A stretch of DNA of 64,000 nucleotides. Origin: JALYGY01 sp963800975. GTDB taxonomy: Bacteria; Actinomycetota; Rubrobacteria; Rubrobacterales; Rubrobacteraceae. The translations under genes were made by a program, and so were the position numbers. Below, piece after piece: positions 1-7,767 of this stretch; position 1 is the stretch's first letter; each line of letters opens with the position of its first letter. The stretch spans positions 186,001 through 250,000 of the forward strand of contig CAWDDB010000005.1 of NCBI GenBank assembly GCA_963800975.1, written 5' to 3'. Under the pieces are notes generated by a model. That model was given only the letters and a program-made list of their open reading frames with translations, did not search any database and was not told where the DNA came from.

Positions 1-207
1 AGAGCTCCTCGGCGCGGTCGTGACCGAAATAAGAACCGAAGGCTTCGGCGACCCGCTTGGTGGCGTCGGGGTAGTTAACGGTGAGCGGGTAGCGGTCTAC
101 GGGGATGATCTCCGGCCGCTGGGGGCATCCGAGGCGTCGGACTCGGCGTTCGCGATCCGCTCTATCGCGCCGAGCACACGCTCGGAGAGGCATTCGACGG
201 GTATCGG
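1..207 (-). pseudogene. M20 amidohydrolase, C-terminal remnant, frameshifted
   Basis: Read on the minus strand, about 60 codons match the C-terminal part of M20-family N-acyl-amino-acid amidohydrolases. One frame gives SERVLGAIERIANAESDASD and the next frame gives RPEIIPVDRYPLTVN followed by KRVAEAFGSYFG. The frame changes at the run of five G (plus strand) at 121-125; one more base there would restore a single frame. No M20-like sequence is found upstream of about position 200, and the DoxX gene lies there instead, so the piece is also truncated at its 5' end. It continues off the left edge. It resembles the corresponding part of the intact M20 gene at 35267 but is clearly a different member. 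Confidence 0.6.
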
Positions 208-313
208 GTGTTTCGAGGGCCGAGGGTTTCCGGTTAACGGCATCCCCGCCGTCCTCTTGTACCGAGCCTTAAGAGTAAGAAGGGGGTCGGGGCGTAGGTG
301 CGTGCCGCTGCGG

Positions 314-895
314 TTATGGCCCGGCCAGCTCCTCGCGCGCCTCATCCTGATCCCCCTCCTGCGCCTCTTCCTCCTGCTCGGGCGGCCCGTCGTCCCCGCC
401 CTCGGCGTAGAGCACGGCGAGTATGACCCCGACGAGCCCCAAGGGCCCTACCCAGGCCGGAAGCCGGATCCCGAAGACCCGATCGAGGGTGTACCGGTCG
501 GGCTCGCGGATCATCAGGGCCGCGGAGACCGCGATGTTGAGCAGGGGGAGCTCGGCCCCGCCCTCGGTCACCCAGATGGGCTTGCCCCGGTGGGCCGTCC
601 TCGTGGCCATGGTCATGGAGCCTATGATCCCGAGCGGTCCCAAGGGGTTGAGGAGCCCTAGGGCGGTGAGCACGCCGCCGCCGAACTCCGAGAGCCCCGC
701 CAGGTAGGCCCAGGGGCGCCCCGGTCGCATGCCGAGCATCTCCATGAAGCCGCTTGTCCCCTCCAACCCGGGCCCCCCGAAGGACCCGAACAGCTTCTGG
801 GCGCCGTGCCCGGCCATCAGGGACCCCTGCGCCAAGCGCACGATAAACGGCGCCGTCTCGTTGACCCTCGAGCCCCTGGACCTCGCGGTTTTCAC
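314..895 (-). CDS. DoxX family membrane protein
   Basis: A 193-residue DoxX-family integral membrane protein. The family is tied to quinone-linked or thiol redox functions, but the substrate of this member is unknown. Visible signatures are the N-terminal helix with LAQGSLMAGHGAQKLFG, a GGPGLEG-type segment and three further hydrophobic stretches (near LAGLSEFGGGVLTALGLL, LLNIAVSAALMI and WVGPLGLVGVILAVLY). The C-terminus is a highly acidic Glu/Asp tail. I chose the GTG at 895 because GGAAGGAG lies just upstream; the open frame extends further to 1000 without a ribosome binding site. No partner gene is obvious. Confidence 0.8.
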   Translation of the reverse strand: MKTARSRGSRVNETAPFIVRLAQGSLMAGHGAQKLFGSFGGPGLEGTSGFMEMLGMRPGRPWAYLAGLSEFGGGVLTALGLLNPLGPLGIIGSMTMATRTAHRGKPIWVTEGGAELPLLNIAVSAALMIREPDRYTLDRVFGIRLPAWVGPLGLVGVILAVLYAEGGDDGPPEQEEEAQEGDQDEAREELAGP

Positions 896-1336
896 CTTCG
901 CTCCTTCCGTGGCCTCCTCGGGCCTTACCGACCTCGCGCGGCGAAGAGGCGAGGAGGCGGCCCGCTCGTACGGGCTGTATACCCGAGACGGCTCGGACAC
1001 ACTCCCGTCCTCCCCTTCTTGTTCCCATTCGCCCGAGCGCGTGGAAGGGCGATTCCCGGAACTTCGCCTGTACGGGTTCTAGGAAGTTCGCTACCCGCTA
1101 GCAACGCCCCAGGAACACCAAAATTAGTCCATTCGGGGGATGCGCCTGGTACCTGACGCTTGCTACCGCGGTGGCGTTAGCTAGTCCGCCGCGGACGGAC
1201 CCGTCCGGTGTCCGGTCACCGCTCCGGCGGCTGGCACCTCCACCCTCGGGTTCTTCGAGCAGAGTCTGCATAAGAGCATTTTCGTATAAAGTTCACCCGA
1301 TTCGCGGTCCACTACTCCAAAAGGCGTCCGGCGAGC
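896..1336. other. intergenic region without a convincing gene
   Basis: The short open frames here have no ribosome binding site and no recognisable protein. The stretch holds the upstream region of doxX and one copy of a diverged direct repeat (1082-1122). Confidence 0.5.
1082..1122 (+). repeat. diverged direct repeat, copy A
   Basis: The core GAAGTTCGCTACCCGCTAGC followed by AACGCCCCAG and an A-rich end recurs in diverged form at 2984-3025 (GAAGTTGGCGAACGCCTAGC, then AAACGCCCCAG). Both copies are intergenic. Confidence 0.4.
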
Positions 1337-1693
1337 CTACTCGCCCGGCTCGGCGGGCGAGTAGGCTCGCATGCGCGCGATCTGCCCCCTCTTGTCGAAG
1401 GACATGACGTCGAAGACCTCGGTTGAGGTCCCATCGCCGGAGGTGGCCCGGAACAGCAGCGCAACCTCGTTGCCGACGATGGCGACCCGGAGCAGCTCGG
1501 TACGCCTCGGGCTCGTCAGGACGCTCGCGAACTGGGCGCGGATGGCCTCACGACCGACGTAAGGGGCCGAGCCCGCCGGATCCTCGAACGCGGCGTCCGG
1601 CGCGTAGAGGGCGGCAAGGGCGTCGGCATCGGCAGTCCCGACGGTGGCCACATGCCGGTCGACGACGGCGCGGATCCGCTCCCGCGAGGTCAC
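1337..1693 (-). CDS. NTF2-like (SnoaL/ketosteroid isomerase fold) protein
   Basis: A 118-residue single-domain protein with the NTF2 fold pattern: an N-terminal helix (RERIRAVVDRHVATV), the AALYAPDAAFEDP strand-turn, then VGREAIRAQF and alternating strands. Members act as isomerases, cyclases or binding proteins for small hydrophobic molecules; this substrate is unknown. Its GTG start overlaps the TGA of the upstream intradiol dioxygenase (GTGA), so the two are translationally coupled and probably act on the same aromatic or ring-cleaved compound. Confidence 0.75.
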   Translation of the reverse strand: MTSRERIRAVVDRHVATVGTADADALAALYAPDAAFEDPAGSAPYVGREAIRAQFASVLTSPRRTELLRVAIVGNEVALLFRATSGDGTSTEVFDVMSFDKRGQIARMRAYSPAEPGE

Positions 1694-2349
1694 CCGCCCG
1701 CGCCCTCGGCCAGCGCCAGGCAGAGCACGCCGCTCCAGCCCGCGTCCCTGCGCTCCAGCTGCAGAATAGTGTCGTCGCCGCCCCCGGGGAAAATGGTGTC
1801 CGTGGCGTTGGTCGTGTCCTGTGGTCCGCGTTCGGCGTACGGCCAGGTCGCGAGGACCTCGGCGTTGAGCTCGTCTGGGAAGTACAGTTGGGTGGTGACG
1901 GTCCGGCCCCCTCCGAGGTGGACGATCACGTGGATGTGTATGGTGCGCCCGGAGTACCAGCCGGGCCAGATCGTCCGGAACTGGCAGGTGCCGGCGGCGT
2001 CGGTGCGCTGGCTCCCGCGCAAAAACGTCTCCTGCGGCGCGACCTGCTCGTCCGATATCTCCTCCGCGGCCAGCGGCGTGCCGTCGGCGTGCGGCTCCAC
2101 CCGCGCGAAGCCCGAGTAGCGGCCGGTCGCGTCAGCCTGCCACACCTCGACGACGGCGTCCCGCAGCGGCGTGACAGCGTCAGTATCGAGCAGGCGCAGC
2201 CCCACCCGCAGCGGCATACCCTCGCAGTCCTCGGTAATGTCGACCCGCTCCGGGGGCGCCCGGCGGTGGTATGGGCCTTCCGTCTGCTCAGGCAGCACCC
2301 GACAGGCGGGTCGCGCGGACTCGAGCCGGGGGTCGGGAGACACCGTCAT
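1690..2349 (-). CDS. intradiol ring-cleavage dioxygenase
   Basis: A 219-residue member of the catechol/protocatechuate 3,4-dioxygenase superfamily, which opens catechols between the two hydroxyls using non-haem Fe(III). The core motifs are visible: TEGPYH near residue 25, DAVVEVWQADATGRYSGF, and FRTIWPGWYSGRTIHIHV, which supplies the Tyr and two His iron ligands. No signal peptide is seen from the ATG at 2349. The open frame extends to 2502, and another frame carries a 46-codon ORF whose stop overlaps this ATG; both look non-coding. It forms a two-gene operon with the NTF2 protein downstream. A standalone dioxygenase of this size may act on hydroxyquinol-like or secreted aromatic substrates. 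Confidence 0.82.
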   Translation of the reverse strand: MTVSPDPRLESARPACRVLPEQTEGPYHRRAPPERVDITEDCEGMPLRVGLRLLDTDAVTPLRDAVVEVWQADATGRYSGFARVEPHADGTPLAAEEISDEQVAPQETFLRGSQRTDAAGTCQFRTIWPGWYSGRTIHIHVIVHLGGGRTVTTQLYFPDELNAEVLATWPYAERGPQDTTNATDTIFPGGGDDTILQLERRDAGWSGVLCLALAEGAGG

Positions 2350-2653
2350 GCGACCACCATCCCCCGCGCTCGGGCCGCCGCGCCGACGCGCCGACCGGGT
2401 CGCAACATGGCGAGCGCGGACAGGCACACGGCGCCCGGACCCTCCGCCAAACCCCCTTGGGAGTTGACCATTGCGACCTTGAACATCGGTCCATCCTCTC
2501 ATATGCTTGCGTATTCATACGTTACCCACTGCTACGGTCACCTACTCACGTCCCTGCGCACAAACCTAGCCACGGGCGGCGCATGAGGGGAAGGCCTCCA
2601 AGAAGGTGCGCGGTTGAGCAGGCGGACTAGCAGCTGCTTATTCACCGAAGTGC

Positions 2654-2802
2654 CTAGAGAAACTGTCTGATAAATCGCTAGAGGGCTCCCCTCAGATTCG
2701 GGGTAGCGGTACTCAAGGTAGCGAAATGGTACTTTCGGGTCCGGTTGACCACTCGTAGGAGTCCGAATCGGGGCCGTTCCTGAATTATCAGACAGTCTCT
2801 AG
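2654..2802. mobile_element. MITE-like element A
   Basis: Inverted ends: AGAAACTGTCTGATAA at 2658-2673 and TTATCAGACAGTCT at 2785-2798, with a 12-bp perfect core and a 2-base difference at the tips. Both ends are flanked by CTAG (2654-2657 and 2799-2802), which looks like a 4-bp target duplication of the kind used by IS5-group elements. The interior of about 110 bp has no reading frame, so movement would need a transposase supplied elsewhere. Confidence 0.6.
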
Positions 2803-2945
2803 AGCGAGTTTGGTAATAGGACGAACACTACTTTGACGCCACAATTTCACTACAAGCGGCCACCAATTTGAGACCGAAAGCCCTGCTCCGACGCTTTGCG
2901 GAGCCACTTTTGGGTTCACTCTACGGTTTACCAAACTCGCTCTAG
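2799..2945. mobile_element. MITE-like element B
   Basis: A perfect 19-bp inverted repeat, TCTAGAGCGAGTTTGGTAA at 2798-2816 and its complement at 2928-2946, encloses about 110 bp. If CTAG is the target duplication (2799-2802 and 2942-2945), the terminal repeat proper is AGCGAGTTTGGTAA. The left CTAG is shared with element A, so one element appears to have inserted at the duplicated target of the other. The ends differ in sequence from those of element A. Confidence 0.6.
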
Positions 2946-2983
2946 AAGTGGCGTTCTGCGAACTTCGCTCTTTGCGGATTCTC

Positions 2984-3025
2984 AGAAGTTGGCGAACGCC
3001 TAGCAAACGCCCCAGCCCCCGCAAA
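2984..3025 (+). repeat. diverged direct repeat, copy B
   Basis: Second copy of the repeat at 1082-1122, directly after element B and before the beheaded gene at 3115. The shared blocks are GAAGTT, CTAGCAA and CGCCCCAG. Confidence 0.4.
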
Positions 3026-3114
3026 AAATGGTGCATCTGCGTGATACGCCGCGCCCCCCGCCTGTCCTATGATGCCTTCGTTACGTGAGCCAAGACGCGG
3101 GAGGCGAACAGGCG

Positions 3115-3438
3115 ATGCTAAGAAGCGCGGCGAGCAAGGCAGTGTGGGTGGCTAGGGGGATGCCCCGGCCGAACCCCGCGGTTACCGCGACCCTACCACC
3201 CCGACCGCCCGACGTTGTTAAGTACCTCGAATGTTGCGTTAAGGCTCGTAGAGCACAGGAAGCAGCCATACTGCTGGATGCTAATGTCCGAGAAATCCTT
3301 GCTTCTCGGGTACGCGGAGGAGGCGCCGGCGGGGCCGTTATTACGACCGACCCCGCTTCGGCCCGCTCACAAGAGGATGGATCCACGGAGCTGGTCGTCG
3401 AGTGGGCTGAGCTGGTGTGGGAGCCGATCGAGGACTAG
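3115..3438 (+). CDS. hypothetical protein with relict N-terminus of a secreted-protein family
   Basis: A 107-codon frame whose ATG has GGGAGG about ten bases upstream. The first 15 residues (MLRSAASKAVWVARG) closely match the start of the intact exported protein at 14268 (MLRTVATKVAWVGRT). The hydrophobic export segment that follows in that family is missing. The rest, including a Cys-Cys pair and an acidic Trp-containing end (VVEWAELVWEPIED), is not recognised. I read it as a gene that kept its translation start but lost its body by rearrangement; it may no longer be functional. A longer upstream start at 3085 exists but lacks the binding site. Confidence 0.35.
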   Translation: MLRSAASKAVWVARGMPRPNPAVTATLPPRPPDVVKYLECCVKARRAQEAAILLDANVREILASRVRGGGAGGAVITTDPASARSQEDGSTELVVEWAELVWEPIED

Positions 3439-3528
3439 GGCGCCTCCGCGGGGAGCCTGCCTCCGCCTAGCGCCAACCGCAGGAACTCGACCGGCCAGGA
3501 TAAAGCTCTGGGCAGGCCAGGGATCAAA

Positions 3529-3801
3529 CTATGGTCCACGGCGGCTGCTGAAGAACCTGTAGGCTACTAAGGCGACTAGCGCCACGAGCACGACCGGCCC
3601 GAGCAGCGTGGTGAACAGCAGCGCGAACACGACCCTGAGCAGCCCGAACGATCCGCGCCGTCTCCCAAAACCAAACCCTCCCCTGCCGAAGCCCCTCCTC
3701 TGGATCAGACGGAGCCCGTCCGGGAGGGCGCTCACGAGCAGCGATACGGCGTACAAAGCCCACCCGGGGTCAACCGCCGAGATCGCGTGGATGTAAGCCA
3801 T
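3529..3801 (-). CDS. small membrane protein, hypothetical
   Basis: A 90-residue protein with an N-terminal hydrophobic stretch (about 10-27), a central glycine/arginine-rich loop (RGFGRGGFGFGRRRG) and a strong C-terminal membrane helix (about 52-83, LLRVVFALLFTTLLGP onward) ending in SSRRGP. A GAGGGAG motif lies about a dozen bases before the ATG. Two helices joined by a very basic loop suggest an inner-membrane protein with a cytoplasmic loop. No family recognised and no operon partner. Confidence 0.5.
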   Translation of the reverse strand: MAYIHAISAVDPGWALYAVSLLVSALPDGLRLIQRRGFGRGGFGFGRRRGSFGLLRVVFALLFTTLLGPVVLVALVALVAYRFFSSRRGP

Positions 3802-4072
3802 ACAGCTCGGTGCTCCCTCTCCCGCCTACCACACTCGTTTCCAGGCGTTATACCAAAACAGGAAACGCGGGAGAACGGAACGGATGAGCGAACGCCAAGT
3901 CGAGGCCCGCCGCCTTCGGGATCCGAGGCCCCTAGGGGCGGGCACTACCGCCTTCGTCTGGGTGAAAGCGGCCTGGGAGCGTTAGGGACGGGATCGGGCC
4001 CCTGCCAGGCGATCTGGAAAGTGATGCTTTGGACAAAGGGGTGACATGCTCACGAGCGCTGCGCGCGACGCA

Positions 4073-5779
4073 CTAACGGAGTGAGTTCACGAAGTAGCCT
4101 GGGTTCAGCCTCTCGCCGGTGGCCCCGAGGACGGTATCTTGCCAGCCGTTGCGGGCGCCCGGCCCGAAGACTGCCTCCTGCAGGTAGCGGCCCGCCACCT
4201 CGCTCGCGAAGAACGGCTCGCCGCCGGTCACGCGGGTCTCGAGGTGGTTCCTGAGCTGCGCGGAGATCAGGTTCCCAAGCACGTAGTTGTGGTAGTAGAC
4301 GGGAGCGACCGCGACGTGGATCTTGGCCGCCCAGTCCGGCTCGTCCCTGCCGGGCGGGCGATCCACCAGCTGGATACGCTCGACCAGATCCCACCACAGG
4401 GAGTTGAGATCTTCCCGGTCGGGGTCGGCGTAGAGCTCCCTCTCGAAGTTGAACATCACGAGCGCCCAGCGAGTGAATACCAGCCGGTCCGCCCGCTCAC
4501 CCCAGAGCAGGCGCTCGCGGATATCCTCGAGGTCAGCCTTCGGAATTCCAGCAATGGCCGAGAGCCAGCCTGGCTCTTCGGCCAGGGAGCCCATCATGAG
4601 GGCGATGGCCTCGGTGGTGCAGGTGTGCGAGACGGTGCGCAGGAAGTAGGGTAGCTTGGGGTTTATGTACTTGTCGTAGACGGCGTGACCGAACTCGTGG
4701 AGCATGGTGTCCATCCAGTAAGAGTCCGGCCGGACGTTCGCCAACACCCGCACGTCGTACGGATAGTCCCTGCTAACGGAAAGGCAAAAAGCGTGCTGGT
4801 TTTTGCCCTCCCTTTCGTGAAGATCGCTCTTCGCCAGGACGTCGCGCACCTCGAGGCCCATGGCGTCGTAGGTCCTGCGGGTGAGTTCTCGAAGATCCCT
4901 GTCCCGGAAGAAGCGATCGACGTCCATCTCGGACGCCGGCACGGCGTCCGGCTCAGCATCCGATGTCGCCGCGCCGTCGCCTAGTCCAGATGCACCTCCC
5001 GAGCCCCGCCACGAAGCCGGGCGCGCAAACGCAGGCGCCGCTTGTTTGCAACTCTGAAAGAATGGGTCCCAGAGGTGCCAGGGCAAGACGGTCTCGACGC
5101 CGAAACGCTGCTTGAGCCTCTCATCGAGGTCGTCCTTGAGGTCCCGAAACGGCGCGTCGGTGGCGGCCTCGAGTCGGGACATGATCCCGTCCAGCTCCCC
5201 GGCGTCGATCTCCTGCAGGGCCAGGGACCGGTGGAAGTGGTCGGGGTACCCGGCTTCGCGGGCGAGCCGGTTGCGCAGGCGGGCGAGCTCGCGCACGGTG
5301 CCCTCGACCTCCCGGCCCACGGTCTTGGAGGCCTCCCACGCCTCGCGGCGCTGCGCCCCGTCGTCCGAGAAACGGAGGATGTCCCGGATCTCGTTCTCCC
5401 CGACCTCCTCGCCGCCGACGATGCCCCTGTGGTTGCCGTAGGTGGCGTTTGCCTCCGCCTCGAGCTCCTCGATACGGTCGAGGGTCTCCCCGTCGCCCTG
5501 CAGCGCGGCGAACGTCAGGTAGAGCACCTCGATCTGGCGCCGCAGGACGCCGTCTTCGATGGCGTCCCGGCCCTCGTGGAGGTCCCGGATCCGCTCGTAC
5601 TCTTCCCTGTCGGCGAAGAGCCGGTTGTACTCCTTGCCGGCGCGGACGAGCTCCGCCTGCGCCTCCCCGGTGCCGGTGGTCGCGAGATCCCACCAGGCCT
5701 CCCTCACGGCGAGCTCGACCGGCGCGACTCGTTCCTCGAGCCCGGTGATGAACGCTTCTACTTCGGCGGGGGAGGGCAA
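4073..5779 (-). CDS. M2/M3-like zinc metallopeptidase
   Basis: A 568-residue peptidase of the gluzincin type resembling the bacterial angiotensin-converting-enzyme (M2) and oligoendopeptidase families. The zinc site is visible as HEFGHAVYD near residue 365, and the third ligand is probably the Glu in TCTTEAIALMMG. The N-terminal half is helical and acidic (coiled-coil-like EYERIRDLHEGRD, IEELEAEANATYGNHRG). A low-complexity Gly/Ser/Ala insertion lies around residues 250-290. No signal peptide, so it probably trims peptides in the cytoplasm. The start lies seven bases after the stop of the J-protein, which implies an operon linking a chaperone-like membrane protein and a peptidase. Confidence 0.8.
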   Translation of the reverse strand: MPSPAEVEAFITGLEERVAPVELAVREAWWDLATTGTGEAQAELVRAGKEYNRLFADREEYERIRDLHEGRDAIEDGVLRRQIEVLYLTFAALQGDGETLDRIEELEAEANATYGNHRGIVGGEEVGENEIRDILRFSDDGAQRREAWEASKTVGREVEGTVRELARLRNRLAREAGYPDHFHRSLALQEIDAGELDGIMSRLEAATDAPFRDLKDDLDERLKQRFGVETVLPWHLWDPFFQSCKQAAPAFARPASWRGSGGASGLGDGAATSDAEPDAVPASEMDVDRFFRDRDLRELTRRTYDAMGLEVRDVLAKSDLHEREGKNQHAFCLSVSRDYPYDVRVLANVRPDSYWMDTMLHEFGHAVYDKYINPKLPYFLRTVSHTCTTEAIALMMGSLAEEPGWLSAIAGIPKADLEDIRERLLWGERADRLVFTRWALVMFNFERELYADPDREDLNSLWWDLVERIQLVDRPPGRDEPDWAAKIHVAVAPVYYHNYVLGNLISAQLRNHLETRVTGGEPFFASEVAGRYLQEAVFGPGARNGWQDTVLGATGERLNPGYFVNSLR

Positions 5780-5786
5780 CGAGCGG

Positions 5787-6578
5787 CTAACGGGCGGCGC
5801 GATCGCGCCTGCCGCCGAGCCAGATCACGACGAGCAAGAGGATGATGCCGAGCGTGCCGTACTGCAGCAGGCCTTCCGGCAGGCCCTGAGCGCCGACGAC
5901 GAGTGCCGCCAGGAAGACGAGGCCAAGCCCCGCGTACCCGGCCACCCTGTAGGCGAAGTAGGCGGCGACGAGCCCGACGAGGATGTACAGGATGGGCATG
6001 AAGGGCGCCACCACGCTCAAAAACGCGAGGGAGCCGGCGCCGACCCCGAGGGCCCAGAGCCCGAGCTGGCCAACCGCGATAAACGCGACGAACGACGCGA
6101 CGAAGGTAATGGCACCCGACCTCCAGGTTACGGGCTCGGGATCGAAGTCGTGGGGCTCGTACCAGCGGGACTCGCGCATCTCGTGGCGTCCGCGACGCCG
6201 CACGTCGTCCCGGCCCCGGTCGTCGCGTGGCTTCTCCTTGCGTGCGAAACGCCCTCGCAGGCGCTCCCCGAGCGGCGGTCCGCTCGACTCGCGCTCTTGG
6301 CGGCGGGCGGCGAGCTCGTCCTCCAGGGAGCCGAAGTCGAGGCCGGAGAGTTGGTCGGCGGCGTGGGCCAGGTCGAGTGTCTCGTCGTGCGTCCTGCGCC
6401 GGTTCGGGTCGGAGAGCACCGAGTGGGCCTCCTGCAAGAGCGCGAACTCCTCGGCGCTCCCGCTTGGGTGGTCCGGGTGGCGCTCCTTCGCTAGCCTGCG
6501 GTAGGCGCCCTTGATCTCATCCTGCGACGCCTCCCGAGAGACGCCAAGCACCTGGTAGTAGTTGGTCTGGTCCGCCAT
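5787..6578 (-). CDS. membrane-anchored J-domain protein
   Basis: A 263-residue DnaJ-like co-chaperone. Residues 1-70 form the J-domain with YYQVLGVSREAS and the HPD tripeptide (KERHPDHPSG) that stimulates the Hsp70 ATPase. There is no Gly/Phe region or zinc finger, so this is a specialised type III J-protein. A charged linker (about 75-150, rich in Arg/Asp) leads to three or four C-terminal membrane helices (from about 155). It would recruit DnaK to the membrane. The gene starts behind a TAGAAT box nine bases before the ATG. It heads the operon with the zinc peptidase. Confidence 0.85.
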   Translation of the reverse strand: MADQTNYYQVLGVSREASQDEIKGAYRRLAKERHPDHPSGSAEEFALLQEAHSVLSDPNRRRTHDETLDLAHAADQLSGLDFGSLEDELAARRQERESSGPPLGERLRGRFARKEKPRDDRGRDDVRRRGRHEMRESRWYEPHDFDPEPVTWRSGAITFVASFVAFIAVGQLGLWALGVGAGSLAFLSVVAPFMPILYILVGLVAAYFAYRVAGYAGLGLVFLAALVVGAQGLPEGLLQYGTLGIILLLVVIWLGGRRDRAAR

Positions 6579-6587
6579 CGCCCCTTT

Positions 6588-6593
6588 ATTCTA
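6588..6593 (-). promoter_or_regulatory. candidate -10 box for the J-protein gene
   Basis: TAGAAT on the minus strand, nine bases before the ATG at 6578. The implied transcript would have almost no leader, although AAAGGGG in the gap could also bind ribosomes. Confidence 0.4.
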
Positions 6594-7763
6594 ACCCACC
6601 GGCGCGCCGGTGTTCCCGCCCTCGAGAGCCAGTCTTATCTCTTCCAGGCAATCCCGGTCCGACTCCCCACCAAGGGCCTCCCGCAGCGCGGCCTCCGACC
6701 CCCCGATCTCCCCGAGCGCCCAGGCGGCGTGGGAGCGCACGAGGGGCGATTCGTCCTCGCGCAGGCATCGCACGAGCGCCAGGATCGCCCCATCCAGCCT
6801 CAGGTTACCGGCGGCCACGCAGCAGTTGCGCAGCAGCCCGGCCCGGCCGGGGCGCGTCAGGGGCGTGCCCGCGAAGCGGCGCTCGAACTCCTCCTCGGTC
6901 CGGATCCCCAGTGCCTCCACTATCTCCAGGTACGGGCCCGCGCCTGACTCACCCGAGAACTCGGGCCAGCGGCTCCTGGCGGCCTTCGTCTTGTTGTAGG
7001 GGCAGACCTCCTGGCAGACGTCGCACCCGAATGCCCAGTCGCCCACGAGAGGCCGAAGGTGGCGCGGGATCTCGCCACGGTTCTCGATCGTGAGGTAGGA
7101 GATGCAGAGGCGGGCGTCCACCACGCCTGGGGCCTTTATGGCTCCGGTCGGGCACGCGTCCATGCAGCGGGTGCAGCGGCCGCACGTGCCCGAGCCGGGC
7201 TGGTCGGGTTCGAGGTCCAGGTCGACCAGGAGGTCCGCGATAAAGAAATAGGAGCCTACGCGGCCGTTGATCAGGCACGCGTTCCGCCCGAAAAACCCGA
7301 GGCCCGCGTGCTGGGCCGCCGAGCGCTCCAGGAGCGGCACGGCGTCGGTGAAGCCCCTGGCCTTGATCCTCACCCCAAGGTCCCCTTCGAGCTCGGACCG
7401 CAGACGGAATAACCGCTCCTTTATGACCTCGTGGTAGTCTCGCCCCCACGCGTAGCGGGCTACCCTGCCCCCGCCCCGCGTGTTCTCCGGATGGTCCCCC
7501 GGATAGTACGAGACGCCCAAAGAGACGACGCTCCTCGCGCTCTTCTGCAGCTTGCGGGGATCGGAGAGCAGCTCGACCGGGCGTTGCATGTAAGCCATGT
7601 CGGCGGCCATCCCGGCTTGCTGCCACTCCCGCAGCCGCTCGCCGCCTTCGCGCAGGGGCTCCGCCCGCGTTACCCCGACCAGGTCGAAGCCAGCCTCGCG
7701 GGCGCGTTGCTCCAGGACGCGCCTGACCTCGGCGGGGTCTGGACCGTTCTCGCGGACGCCCAC
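6591..7763 (-). CDS. queG: epoxyqueuosine reductase QueG
   Basis: A 390-residue cobalamin-dependent iron-sulfur enzyme that reduces epoxyqueuosine to queuosine in tRNA wobble positions. Two [4Fe-4S] cluster signatures are visible, CGRCTRCMDACPTGAI and CDVCQEVCPYN, together with the family stretches ARYAWGRDYHEVIKERL and ERSAAQHAGLGFFGRNACLI. The C-terminal HEAT-like segment (LVRSHAAWALGEIGGSEAAL) binds the tRNA in known structures. I chose the GTG at 7763, four bases after the stop of the VOC gene, over the longer frame to 7871 that would overlap that gene. The neighbours are not queuosine genes. Confidence 0.92.
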   Translation of the reverse strand: MGVRENGPDPAEVRRVLEQRAREAGFDLVGVTRAEPLREGGERLREWQQAGMAADMAYMQRPVELLSDPRKLQKSARSVVSLGVSYYPGDHPENTRGGGRVARYAWGRDYHEVIKERLFRLRSELEGDLGVRIKARGFTDAVPLLERSAAQHAGLGFFGRNACLINGRVGSYFFIADLLVDLDLEPDQPGSGTCGRCTRCMDACPTGAIKAPGVVDARLCISYLTIENRGEIPRHLRPLVGDWAFGCDVCQEVCPYNKTKAARSRWPEFSGESGAGPYLEIVEALGIRTEEEFERRFAGTPLTRPGRAGLLRNCCVAAGNLRLDGAILALVRCLREDESPLVRSHAAWALGEIGGSEAALREALGGESDRDCLEEIRLALEGGNTGAPVG

Positions 7764-7767
7764 GGGC

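Larger units (their letters stand above)
2350..3114. other. repeat-rich intergenic region
   Basis: No supported gene. It contains two MITE-like inverted-repeat elements (2654-2945) and a diverged direct repeat (2984-3025). The only sizeable open frame, on the minus strand at 2788-3036, lies inside the second element and is rejected. Confidence 0.55.

Noticed and set aside
2350..2490. 46-codon frame overlapping the dioxygenase start with ATGA
   Set aside because: The overlap is suggestive, but the sequence is low-complexity Gly/Arg/Ala and has no ribosome binding site; probably chance in GC-rich DNA.
2788..3036. 82-codon minus-strand frame
   Set aside because: Lies within MITE-like element B and the direct repeat; no ribosome binding site and no similarity.
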